Counted from the first letter of the stretch, positions 1 to 6,258 are shown. The stretch: 11,559 nucleotides of DNA from an uncultured Collinsella sp. (GCA_900752275.1 CAADUS010000024.1:1-11559); one strand, 5' to 3'. Translations and numbers: made by a program. The notes: generated from the letters alone by a model not told the origin.

Positions 1-19
1 AATCCCGTTGCCCGCTCCA
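1..19 (+). tRNA. tRNA 3' end (partial), probably tRNA-Gly
   Basis: The window opens inside a tRNA. The first bases read as the end of a T arm (AATCCCG), followed by the acceptor 3' strand TTGCCCGC, a discriminator T and an encoded CCA at 17-19. An acceptor strand TGCCCGC with discriminator T matches the usual tRNA-Gly 3' end, whose partner strand would be GCGGGCA or GCGGGTG. The anticodon lies outside the window, so the isoacceptor cannot be read. An intrinsic terminator starts 12 bases downstream, which supports this being the end of a real transcription unit. Confidence 0.75.
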
Positions 20-30
20 GTAAAAAGCAC

Positions 31-62
31 AAGCACGGCAGCGTTACGTTGCCGTGCTTTTT
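31..62 (+). terminator. Intrinsic terminator after the tRNA
   Basis: A 13-bp stem (31-43 with 47-59, one G-T wobble at 41/49) closes a TTA loop and runs straight into TTTTT at 58-62. The flanking GTAAAAAGCAC (20-30) is also the exact reverse complement of GTGCTTTTTAC (54-64), so an alternative, wider pairing exists. The position just after an encoded CCA fits termination of the tRNA transcript. Confidence 0.85.
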
Positions 63-108
63 ACTACCAAGTGCCGGGATTCGAACCCGCCAGGGTGCGA
101 GCGTAAAG

Positions 109-125
109 CAAACGCGAAGCGTTTG
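109..125. repeat. Short perfect hairpin CAAACGC-GAA-GCGTTTG
   Basis: Seven perfect base pairs around a GAA loop. It is the first of three consecutive palindromes between the T-arm-like sequence and the repeated tRNA tail. No T-run follows, so it is not an intrinsic terminator. Confidence 0.6.
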
Positions 126-139
126 TAGCGAGCAGGCGA

Positions 140-157
140 AGGCGCCGGCAGGCGCCT
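140..157. repeat. Short perfect hairpin AGGCGCC-GGCA-GGCGCCT
   Basis: Seven perfect, very GC-rich base pairs around a GGCA loop. It is the second palindrome in the same block and ends three bases before the 39-bp direct repeat begins. There is no T-run on either side. Confidence 0.6.
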
Positions 158-159
158 GA

Positions 160-198
160 AGCCGGTGCGTATTTGCAAAGCAAATACGCGGACGTCCC
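160..198. repeat. 39-bp direct repeat, copy 1, with internal 10-bp hairpin
   Basis: This sequence is identical to 291-329. It contains a perfect 10-bp inverted repeat, GCGTATTTGC (167-176) and GCAAATACGC (180-189), around an AAA loop, followed by the palindrome GGACGTCC (190-197). In this copy the repeat runs directly into an exact copy of the tRNA 3' tail. Confidence 0.9.
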
Positions 199-211
199 GT
201 TGCCCGCTCCA
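195..211 (+). repeat. Second exact copy of the tRNA 3' tail
   Basis: TCCCGTTGCCCGCTCCA at 195-211 is identical to 3-19, the last 17 bases of the partial tRNA, including the CCA. No tRNA body precedes it: the sequence upstream is the 39-bp palindromic repeat. It is therefore a detached tail, as left by integration at a tRNA end or by spread of a repeat that carries the tail. Confidence 0.85.
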
Positions 212-290
212 TCAGCCAAGGGGGATGCTGGGACACCCGGCTCGATCTGGTCTCCTTCGGCGGTTTCGTGAATCGGGGCATGCCGACCGC

Positions 291-329
291 AGCCGGTGCG
301 TATTTGCAAAGCAAATACGCGGACGTCCC
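291..329. repeat. 39-bp direct repeat, copy 2
   Basis: Identical over 39 bases to 160-198, including the 10-bp hairpin arms and the GGACGTCC palindrome. It continues into CATGGCCGCTCCT (330-342), which matches the tail after copy 1 at 9 of 13 positions and itself resembles a tRNA-Gly acceptor end, TGGCCGC plus TCC, but without the final A. Confidence 0.9.
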
Positions 330-394
330 CATGGCCGCTCCTGTTTCAAAATGTTAGGTTAATGCCTGCTGCCCATACTCGCACCCGCGCACGG

Positions 395-400
395 TACAAT
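395..400 (+). promoter_or_regulatory. Candidate -10 box for purB
   Basis: TACAAT lies 44 bases upstream of the purB start and is followed by GG. No good -35 hexamer is visible at the usual distance, so the call rests on the -10 match and position only. Confidence 0.4.
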
Positions 401-444
401 GGTTGGGTTACGACCAACGTGCCAACAACCAAAAAGGAGCCGCT

Positions 445-1791
445 ATGATCGATCGCTATACCCGCCCGGAGATGGGACATATCTTCTCCCTCGAGAACAA
501 GTATGCCATTTGGCAGGAGATTGAGGTCCTGGCCTGCGAGGCTCAGGCGGAGCTCGGCAAGATCGGTATTTCCAAAGAAGAGGCCCAGTGGATTCGCGAC
601 CACGCCAACTTTGAGAAGGCGAAGGTTGACGAGATCGAGGAGGTCACGCGCCACGATGTCATCGCCTTCCTGACCAACATGAAGGAATATATCGACGCCG
701 ATGTTCCCGAGGGCGAGCCCAAGCCTAGCCGCTGGGTTCACTACGGTATGACCAGCTCCGACCTGGGTGATACGGCTCTGTGCTATCAGCTTACTCAGGC
801 GTGTGACCTGATTATCGAGGACGTTAAGAAGCTCGGCGTGATCTGCAAGCGTCGTGCCTTCGAGGAGCGCAATACGCTCTGCGCCGGCCGCACCCATGGC
901 ATCCATGCCGAGCCGATGACCTTCGGTATGAAGTTTGGCTCTTGGGCATGGGAGCTCAAGCGCGATCTCGATCGTCTTGAGGATGCTCGCAAGAACGTTG
1001 CCTTCGGTGCTATCTCCGGTGCCGTTGGCACCTACAGCTCCATTGACCCGTTCGTCGAGGAGTATGTCTGCGAGCACCTGGGCCTGGTCCACGATCCGCT
1101 GTCCACGCAGGTCATCAGCCGCGATCACCACGCCTACCTTGCCGGCGTGCTTGCCACTACAGCGGCCACCTGCGAGCGCATCGCGACCGAGGTCCGCAAC
1201 CTGCAGAAGACCGATACGCTCGAGGCCGAGGAGCCTTTCCGCAAGGGCCAAAAGGGCAGCTCCGCCATGCCGCACAAGCGCAACCCCATCACCATGGAGA
1301 AGGTCTGTGGCCTGTCGCGCGTCGTGAAGTCCAACGCTCAGGTCGCCTTTGACAACGTCGCCCTGTGGCACGAGCGCGACATTTCGCACTCTTCCGCCGA
1401 GCGCGTCGCCCAGGCCGATAGCTTCATCGCGCTTGACCACATGTTCCAGTGCCTCATTCGCGTTATCGACGGCCTGCAGCTGTATCCGGCCCGCATGATG
1501 GCCAACCTCAACAAGATCCGCGGCCTCATCTTCTCCTCCAAGGTGCTGCTTGCCCTCGTCGACACGGGCATCACCCGCGAGGACGCCTACGCTATCGTGC
1601 AGGAAAACGCCATGGCCACCTGGCACGAGGTGCAGGATTGTGTCTCTGGCCCCACCTTTAAGGAGCGTCTCGAGGCCGATCCGCGCTGCACCGTCAGCCA
1701 GGAGAAGCTCGATGAGATCTTTGATCCGTGGGACTTCCTCACCCGCATCGATACGGTCTTCGACCGCCTGGAGCAGCTGAACTTCGAGTAG
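445..1791 (+). CDS. purB: Adenylosuccinate lyase
   Basis: PurB, 448 residues, a cytoplasmic enzyme of the fumarase/aspartase superfamily. It removes fumarate from SAICAR to give AICAR, and from adenylosuccinate to give AMP, so it acts twice in purine synthesis. The three conserved superfamily regions are visible in order: HYGMTSSDLGDTA (from H99), RTHGIHAE (149-156, with the conserved histidines) and the flexible-loop signature GSSAMPHKRNP (271-281), which carries the catalytic serine (S272 or S273). Length is normal for the family. The ATG at 445 is chosen because AAGGAG at 434-439 precedes it by 5 bases. An in-frame ATG at 403 would add 14 residues with no ribosome binding site and starts almost at the presumed transcription start. 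The gene appears to stand alone: its own -10 candidate lies upstream and a strong terminator downstream. Confidence 0.97.
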   Translation: MIDRYTRPEMGHIFSLENKYAIWQEIEVLACEAQAELGKIGISKEEAQWIRDHANFEKAKVDEIEEVTRHDVIAFLTNMKEYIDADVPEGEPKPSRWVHYGMTSSDLGDTALCYQLTQACDLIIEDVKKLGVICKRRAFEERNTLCAGRTHGIHAEPMTFGMKFGSWAWELKRDLDRLEDARKNVAFGAISGAVGTYSSIDPFVEEYVCEHLGLVHDPLSTQVISRDHHAYLAGVLATTAATCERIATEVRNLQKTDTLEAEEPFRKGQKGSSAMPHKRNPITMEKVCGLSRVVKSNAQVAFDNVALWHERDISHSSAERVAQADSFIALDHMFQCLIRVIDGLQLYPARMMANLNKIRGLIFSSKVLLALVDTGITREDAYAIVQENAMATWHEVQDCVSGPTFKERLEADPRCTVSQEKLDEIFDPWDFLTRIDTVFDRLEQLNFE

Positions 1792-1834
1792 GGTTAACCT
1801 AATTCGACCGCTTGCGGATGCATTTCAACCTTTG

Positions 1835-1867
1835 GCGCCTTGCCCATCTTGGGCGAGGCGCTTTTTT
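1835..1867 (+). terminator. Intrinsic terminator after purB
   Basis: A 12-bp stem (1835-1846 with 1850-1861, one T-G wobble) closes a TCT loop and is followed directly by six T residues at 1862-1867. It starts 44 bases after the purB stop and separates purB from the binding-protein gene. Confidence 0.9.
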
Positions 1868-1887
1868 ATCGCCGCATCGGCCCCGGG

Positions 1888-1895
1888 TATAAAAT
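1888..1895 (+). promoter_or_regulatory. Candidate -10 box for the binding-protein/cyclase operon
   Basis: TATAAAAT sits just after the purB terminator and 34 bases before the chosen GTG start at 1930. The -35 region is poor. If real, transcription would begin near 1902, which would exclude the more upstream in-frame ATG codons as starts. Confidence 0.45.
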
Positions 1896-1929
1896 GAAAT
1901 CCGACTGCTGTTTCGATGAAGGGAGGCGC

Positions 1930-2766
1930 GTGCCCGGACGCATCAAGCGAGCCGCCATCGTCTCGTTTACGCTCATACTCCTTGTTGCCGTCTGTGCGGG
2001 CGCCCTGACGTATACCGTTCGAAGCAGTTCTTCCTCCTCGAATGAAGGCGACAAAGATCTCCCGGTACTCAAAATCGGCGTTACGGATAACGACCCCTAT
2101 GTGTATGTCGATACCACGGGCGATTACGCCGGTATCGATGTCGACATCGCCCGCGAGGCCTGCAGGCGCGCGGGGCTCAAGCCACAGTTTGTCGATATTG
2201 ACTGGAACGATCGCGACCGGCTGCTCAAAAACGGTGATATCGATTGCCTGTGGTGTGATTATTCTCCCTGTTATCGCGAGGATAAGTATTACTGGACCGA
2301 GCCGTATCTAACCGTGACGGTTTCGGTTGTCGCCAAGAAAACGAGTGGCATCAAGTCCTTGGCGCATCTCGATGGAAGCAAGACCATCGCGGTGATTGCG
2401 GGCTCGGTGAGCGAACGCCGATTGCTCGCAGGGGATCTGGAAATCTCGCCGGACGTGCAAATCAAATCGTATGGTTCTGCCGAGCTCTGCAAAGCCGCCC
2501 TCGCCAAAGGGTATGTTGACTGTTGGATGGCGGACGTTCAATCGCTTGATCGACTCGTCGCCCAGTATCCCGGCGTTTATCGTGTGTTTGCCGACAACGT
2601 TATGACGGTTGACCTGGGCGTTGCATTTGATGTTGCCTATGAGGGAGAGTGCGTCAAAAACCTCAATACCGCGCTGTTCGACATGGATCGAGACGGCACG
2701 ATAGAGCGCATTGTGGACAATTACAAGGCAGGAGCGACGACGGGCGGGCAAGGAGCGGAATCATGA
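1930..2766 (+). CDS. Membrane-anchored family-3 solute-binding protein
   Basis: 278 residues. One hydrophobic segment (about 9-30) is followed by a serine run (32-37) and a domain that reads as a family-3 periplasmic binding protein (about 44-268). Visible hallmarks are LKIGVTDNDPYVY near the start, DYAGIDVDIA (65-74) and SPCYREDKYYWTEPY (112-126). In amino-acid binders of this family the arginine at the position of R116 contacts the ligand carboxylate. C22 lies in the hydrophobic segment, but VAVC is a poor lipobox, so an uncleaved anchor or simple signal peptide is likelier than a lipoprotein. Start: GTG at 1930 with GAAGGGAGG at 1918-1926. An in-frame ATG at 1894 overlaps the -10 candidate and has no binding site, and one at 1840 lies inside the purB terminator. 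No permease or ATPase gene is nearby. Instead the stop overlaps the start of a diguanylate cyclase (ATGA), so a sensory role is inferred. The ligand is unknown; an amino acid or other small polar molecule is plausible. Confidence 0.85.
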   Translation: MPGRIKRAAIVSFTLILLVAVCAGALTYTVRSSSSSSNEGDKDLPVLKIGVTDNDPYVYVDTTGDYAGIDVDIAREACRRAGLKPQFVDIDWNDRDRLLKNGDIDCLWCDYSPCYREDKYYWTEPYLTVTVSVVAKKTSGIKSLAHLDGSKTIAVIAGSVSERRLLAGDLEISPDVQIKSYGSAELCKAALAKGYVDCWMADVQSLDRLVAQYPGVYRVFADNVMTVDLGVAFDVAYEGECVKNLNTALFDMDRDGTIERIVDNYKAGATTGGQGAES

Positions 2767-4562
2767 CAAATGACAAACACCGCTTGCGTCGAAAGACTCT
2801 GACCGTCATAGCTGTCAGCGTTATTGTCAGCGCTGTCTTATTAGGCCTGTTGTATGCGGTTGGAACCCATCGCTGCCTCGAAAAAACGCTTGGGTTTGGC
2901 CAAGAAACCATGGCGTTTTTGGAAAACGCTTGCGAAAAATATGACCGCTACGAACAGGGGAGAAAAATCGAGACGACGCACGATTTGCTCGCCGCGGTCG
3001 AATCGTTTGCGACGTTCCTGTCCCCTGATCGCGTTGAGGTTAACAACGATCTTATCGAGCAATTTGTCCATGCCGAGAACCTTTCGGGGTTGATGGTCAT
3101 GGACTCCGATGGCCATATGGCTGCCCACTACGACATCGATGGTCGCGATCCGCTCATGTTGTGGCGAGAGGAGCTGGCCTGTTCGCCGGTCACATCGATG
3201 TATCAAGGTTCCAAAGTGACCTACTCAACTGTCGTTGAGCGCCGTGGTGTTGTGTTTGCCGTCTGTGCTGTCCCGTATGGCGACGGCGTTGCCCTGGCAT
3301 ACCGCTCACTTGTTTCCGATTCGGCGGACGACTATTCATATGCCATAGCCGACGTGCTTTCGAACAACACCTTCCACCAGGGCCCCACGGTGCTTGTTAT
3401 GGAGGATGCGGAGATTGTCTCATCCAACAGCGCCGATGCCGATGTGTCGCTCGCTCGACTCCTCACCAGTACAGGAGTTGAATGGAAAGAAGATGGCCTG
3501 ACGCGCATCGAATATCGAGGAGACAAATGGTATGCCGTGCGTGCGGCATATAAGGACTACCGCCTGTTTGCGCTATATCCCAAATCTGAGGTCATGTCTG
3601 ACAGGATTTCATTTGTCGCCGTCGGCGTCTTGGTGTGCCTTGCGTTTTGGGTCGTGGTACTGTTGGCTCGGAATATCGTTGACCACCGCAATTTGGTCGA
3701 AAAAGATAAACAGCTCGGCATTATCAATGCCATAAGCGCCATCTACGATTCGACCTTCCTTTTGCATCTCGACACCCTCGAGATCGAGGGAATCAATATG
3801 TCGCCGGCGATAGCGAAGATATTCGCCGAGCACAACGAGGCATATGACTTTATGGACACAGTCTGCCGGGATATCGTGAGCCCCGAAAGCCGCGAAGCGG
3901 TTGTGGGACTCGTAGATATAAGTACGCTTCGTGAACGTATGGAGGGCGTACCATACTTGGCTGCCGAGGTGCGAGATTGTCGAGGCGCTTGGTACTCGCT
4001 ACAGGTTGTCCCCCAGCATCGCGATGAGCAAGGCCGGCTGGAGTCGGTTGTCGTGGCGACGCACAACATATCGATGGTCAAGCATGCCGAGGAGCTGTCA
4101 TACCAAGATAAACTGACGGGGCTTCGCAACCGCAACTATCTTGAATCGCGTGGAGATAGCCTGGTAAACGAGGACTTGCCGGTGAGCGTGATTATGGTGG
4201 ACTGTAATTATCTCAAGCGGACCAACGACATCTATGGTCACGAGATGGGGGATGAGCTGCTGCGACGGACGGCGTCCGTGCTGCGGCGGGTGGCTGGTGC
4301 GGATTACCTGCCGATGCGCGTTGGCGGCGACGAGTTTTTGCTGGTTTGCCCCCATACTGACAACGAGTCTGCGCTCGGGCTGGAACAGGACCTTCGTCTC
4401 GGTCTTGCCGCGGTAAGCGATGAGACCCTGACGGTCAGCGCATCGATTGGCGTGGCGACCGTCGAGACGGCTGGAAATACGCTGGCCGATGTATATCGCG
4501 TCGCCGACCACAATATGTATCGTGAGAAGCGCATGGTCCACGTACAGGGTGCGGACTGCTAA
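2763..4562 (+). CDS. Membrane diguanylate cyclase (sensor-PAS-GGDEF)
   Basis: 599 residues. A transmembrane helix (about 12-34), an extracytoplasmic region of about 245 residues that looks Cache-like (LSGLMVMDSDGHMAAHY fits such a fold), a second helix (282-302), a PAS-like cytoplasmic region (about 330-440) and a C-terminal GGDEF domain. The cyclase motifs are intact: DKLTGLRNR from 449, the metal-binding D480 followed by NYLKRTNDIYGHEMGD, and GGDEF at 521-525, so synthesis of cyclic di-GMP from GTP is expected. The product-inhibition RxxD site is absent: the positions 9 and 6 residues before GGDEF are G and Y. The ATG overlaps the preceding binding-protein stop in an ATGA junction, which implies translational coupling and a shared signal. 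The Cache call is by eye; GGDEF is certain. Confidence 0.93.
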   Translation: MTNDKHRLRRKTLTVIAVSVIVSAVLLGLLYAVGTHRCLEKTLGFGQETMAFLENACEKYDRYEQGRKIETTHDLLAAVESFATFLSPDRVEVNNDLIEQFVHAENLSGLMVMDSDGHMAAHYDIDGRDPLMLWREELACSPVTSMYQGSKVTYSTVVERRGVVFAVCAVPYGDGVALAYRSLVSDSADDYSYAIADVLSNNTFHQGPTVLVMEDAEIVSSNSADADVSLARLLTSTGVEWKEDGLTRIEYRGDKWYAVRAAYKDYRLFALYPKSEVMSDRISFVAVGVLVCLAFWVVVLLARNIVDHRNLVEKDKQLGIINAISAIYDSTFLLHLDTLEIEGINMSPAIAKIFAEHNEAYDFMDTVCRDIVSPESREAVVGLVDISTLRERMEGVPYLAAEVRDCRGAWYSLQVVPQHRDEQGRLESVVVATHNISMVKHAEELSYQDKLTGLRNRNYLESRGDSLVNEDLPVSVIMVDCNYLKRTNDIYGHEMGDELLRRTASVLRRVAGADYLPMRVGGDEFLLVCPHTDNESALGLEQDLRLGLAAVSDETLTVSASIGVATVETAGNTLADVYRVADHNMYREKRMVHVQGADC

Positions 4563-4580
4563 TCTTGCCCCCACCAGTCC

Positions 4581-4609
4581 AAGCATCGTAGGATGTTGAA
4601 TCGGTGCTT
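4581..4609 (+). other. Imperfect hairpin after the cyclase gene
   Basis: AAGCATCG (4581-4588) pairs with CGGTGCTT (4602-4609) with one wobble around a 13-base loop. No T-run follows, so it is a poor intrinsic terminator. It could protect the transcript end or mean nothing. Confidence 0.3.
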
Positions 4610-4634
4610 GCGATAATAAGTCGGTCCAGGCGGG

Positions 4635-4640
4635 GATAAT
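4635..4640 (+). promoter_or_regulatory. Candidate -10 box for the TSCPD/lipoprotein operon
   Basis: GATAAT, 35 bases upstream of the ATG at 4676. GATAATA also occurs 23 bases upstream, at 4612-4618, so either copy could serve. No convincing -35 is visible. A binding site GAGAGGGG lies further down at 4662-4669. Confidence 0.35.
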
Positions 4641-4675
4641 AGACGTCTGAAATTTCTTTCTGAGAGGGGATCTCA

Positions 4676-4939
4676 ATGATTAGTTTTGACTACAAGCCTC
4701 AGGGTGTATGCTCTCGCAATATTCACCTCAATCTCTCTGACGATGGCAGCAAGGTGCTGGGCGTCGAGTTTACCGGCGGCTGCGATGGCAACCTCAAGGC
4801 CATCTCCAGGCTGGTCGAAGGCGCTCCTGCCGACCGCGTAATCGAGGTTCTCGCCGGTAATACCTGCGGTATGAAAAAGACCTCATGCGCCGATCAGCTC
4901 ACGCGTGCCATCGAGGCCGCTCGCGCAGAGATCGCCTAA
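4676..4939 (+). CDS. Small TSCPD-domain protein (TIGR03905-like)
   Basis: 87 residues, cytoplasmic, no signal peptide. It matches the TSCPD family of small proteins related to a segment near the C-terminus of some ribonucleotide reductases, and resembles the stand-alone TIGR03905 type. Four cysteines stand in conserved-looking contexts: VCSRN (C12), TGGCDGN (C36), GNTCG (C64) and TSCADQL (C71). The last is the namesake motif with A in place of P. Four cysteines suggest metal binding, but the biochemical role of the family is not established. AGAGGGGA precedes the ATG by 6 bases. Its stop TAA overlaps the ATG of the next gene (TAATG), so the two are probably translated together. Confidence 0.85.
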   Translation: MISFDYKPQGVCSRNIHLNLSDDGSKVLGVEFTGGCDGNLKAISRLVEGAPADRVIEVLAGNTCGMKKTSCADQLTRAIEAARAEIA

Positions 4940-6150
4940 TGGGCATCGCCGATCGCTTTAAGAATGGAATAACGCGTCGAGGTTTTGTGCTGGGTGGCGC
5001 CGCTACCGGTGCTGCTGCCGTACTGGCCGGTTGCTCGAAAAAAACGGGCACGAGTGATGACGCCGCTGGCGAGCCGCAGGTTATCAAGGACGATTCGAAG
5101 ATTGTCTCGATCACTGATGAGTACGAGGCTGTCGATATCGATCTTGAGCCCGCGGCCTCGTGGACGCTGCCGCTGGGCACGCTGCTGTACTACTGCGATG
5201 GCGACTACGCTGCCGCGATGATGGCGCCTGCTTCTGCCCTGCATGCCAATACGCTTGGTGTGCTCAACCTAGGCGATGGCTCGCTTACCACACTTATCGA
5301 GGATCCCATTGAGGGAACCGGTTATGCGTTTTACGACGTTCGCGCGGGTGATGGCGTGTTCGCGTGGGTCGAGATGAACTTTGCCAATGCGTCCTGGAAA
5401 CTCTATGCGCAAAACCTTGCAGGCTCCTCCCTTACCGGCAACGCTGTCGAGCTCGACCGCGGTGGCGAAAACTACGATCCGCCGCTCTTCACAGCGTATG
5501 GGTCGTCGGTCATCTGGTATAAGATGCCTTCGTCCGGCGGCACCAAGACGAGTAACGATTCGTACTGCTACCGTCAGTCGCCCAGCGAGTCCAAGCTTGA
5601 GACTATTTGGAAGTCAACGGGCCGTTTCGCATCCGCCCCGCGTGTGAGCGACGGCATCCTGACCATCTCGCCCCGCGTGCACAATGATGAGGGCGTCTAT
5701 TACGGTATGACGGCGATCGACCTGACTGACGGCAACAACACGAAGCGAGCTCAGCTGGTGCTGCCTTCGTCGGTTTCGCCTTTCGAGGCCGTGTATATGG
5801 GCGACACCTTCGTGTTCTCCATTGAGGCGACGTATAGCGGTGTGGGTAGCCTGGGCAATATGGGCACCTATATCGGTAGCGAGGGCGGGCCGTACCTCTT
5901 CCTCTCGCGTGAGCCGCTCGCGTGCGCCGCGGGAAGGAAAAATAAATACCTGGTTAAAGTTCAGGCGTCGCATTTTTTGATTGACACTTCGGCTAAGACC
6001 TACGGCTCGCTTCTGTCGCCCGACCGAGCCTTGGAGTATGGCGATTATCCTGCTACGGCGGGTAAATCGAGCTCGTTCTTAACGTACGCAACGGTGCGTA
6101 ACAGCCAGGGAATTCCCGAGACGGTTACCGCTCGCTTGTTCTCTCTTTAG
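4939..6150 (+). CDS. Tat-exported lipoprotein of unknown function
   Basis: 403 residues. The N-terminus carries a twin-arginine signal (TRRGFVLGG, R13-R14), a hydrophobic stretch and a lipobox LAGC with the lipidated cysteine at C32, so the protein should be exported folded by Tat and anchored to the outer face of the membrane. The linker after C32 is charged and Ser/Thr/Asp-rich. From about residue 65 on, the chain is rich in Gly, Tyr, Trp and Asp with alternating short hydrophobic strands, such as LYYCDGDYA, GVFAWVEM and SVIWYKM. This suggests an all-beta fold, possibly a beta-propeller; that is inference and no named family is recognised. The ATG at 4939 shares a base with the stop of the TSCPD gene, which fixes the start over an in-frame ATG at 4885. 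A two-component system lies 153 bases downstream. Confidence 0.85.
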   Translation: MGIADRFKNGITRRGFVLGGAATGAAAVLAGCSKKTGTSDDAAGEPQVIKDDSKIVSITDEYEAVDIDLEPAASWTLPLGTLLYYCDGDYAAAMMAPASALHANTLGVLNLGDGSLTTLIEDPIEGTGYAFYDVRAGDGVFAWVEMNFANASWKLYAQNLAGSSLTGNAVELDRGGENYDPPLFTAYGSSVIWYKMPSSGGTKTSNDSYCYRQSPSESKLETIWKSTGRFASAPRVSDGILTISPRVHNDEGVYYGMTAIDLTDGNNTKRAQLVLPSSVSPFEAVYMGDTFVFSIEATYSGVGSLGNMGTYIGSEGGPYLFLSREPLACAAGRKNKYLVKVQASHFLIDTSAKTYGSLLSPDRALEYGDYPATAGKSSSFLTYATVRNSQGIPETVTARLFSL

Positions 6151-6170
6151 TTTCCGAGGGGTTAAAAAGG

Positions 6171-6220
6171 GCTCGGCAGGGGAATAAGCGCGTTGTGACT
6201 ATGAGTACCGCCCGCCGAGC
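6171..6220 (+). other. Long-loop stem in the leader before the response regulator
   Basis: GCTCGGC (6171-6177) pairs perfectly with GCCGAGC (6214-6220), and GGG (6179-6181) with CCC (6211-6213) across a one-base bulge, around a loop of about 29 bases. No T-run follows, so it is not an intrinsic terminator for the lipoprotein gene. It matches no riboswitch family I know. Confidence 0.35.
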
Positions 6221-6238
6221 TATCGCACCCATGCGATA
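6221..6238. promoter_or_regulatory. Perfect palindrome, candidate operator
   Basis: TATCGCACCCATGCGATA: two perfect 7-base half-sites around CCCA. It lies 20 bases upstream of a TAAAAT -10 candidate (6259-6264), across the -35 region, which is where a dimeric regulator would act. As RNA it would be a tight tetraloop hairpin. Its core CGCACC (6224-6229) can pair instead with GGTGCG (6252-6257). Operator is the preferred reading. Confidence 0.4.
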
Positions 6239-6258
6239 CACGGTGGGCTCAGGTGCGT

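Larger units (their letters stand above)
63..394. other. Palindrome-rich intergenic repeat region, no convincing gene
   Basis: About 330 bases between the tRNA terminator and the purB promoter. Open frames exist on both strands, but they run through repeats and hairpins and have no ribosome binding site or recognisable protein, so none is called. Visible structure, in order: a T-arm-like GGGTTCGAATCCC on the minus strand (76-88); a 7-bp hairpin at 109-125; a 7-bp hairpin at 140-157; a 39-bp repeat ending in a copy of the tRNA tail (160-211); about 80 bases without recognised content (212-290); a second copy of the 39-bp repeat and a degenerate tail (291-341). Confidence 0.7.

Noticed and set aside
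64..309. Open frame of about 80 codons on the minus strand
   Set aside because: It runs through the hairpins and one complete 39-bp repeat, has no ribosome binding site and resembles no protein. It is better explained as repeat DNA.
20..345. CRISPR array
   Set aside because: Only two perfect repeats are present, separated by 92 bases, with palindromic arms, no regular spacers and no cas genes.
403..444. Upstream ATG start for purB
   Set aside because: It has no ribosome binding site and lies only a few bases after the -10 candidate. The ATG at 445 has AAGGAG at good spacing.
346..1626. Long open frame on the minus strand opposite purB
   Set aside because: purB is certain on the + strand. 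Long antisense frames are common in high-GC coding DNA, and this one lacks a start signal or recognisable domains.
1840..1929. N-terminal extension of the binding protein from ATG 1840 or 1894
   Set aside because: 1840 lies within the purB terminator and 1894 overlaps the -10 candidate. GTG 1930 follows a good ribosome binding site and begins a normal membrane anchor.
4098..4676. Minus-strand frame of 192 codons opposite the cyclase C-terminus
   Set aside because: It lies over the intact GGDEF domain and reads as a shadow frame with no known motifs.
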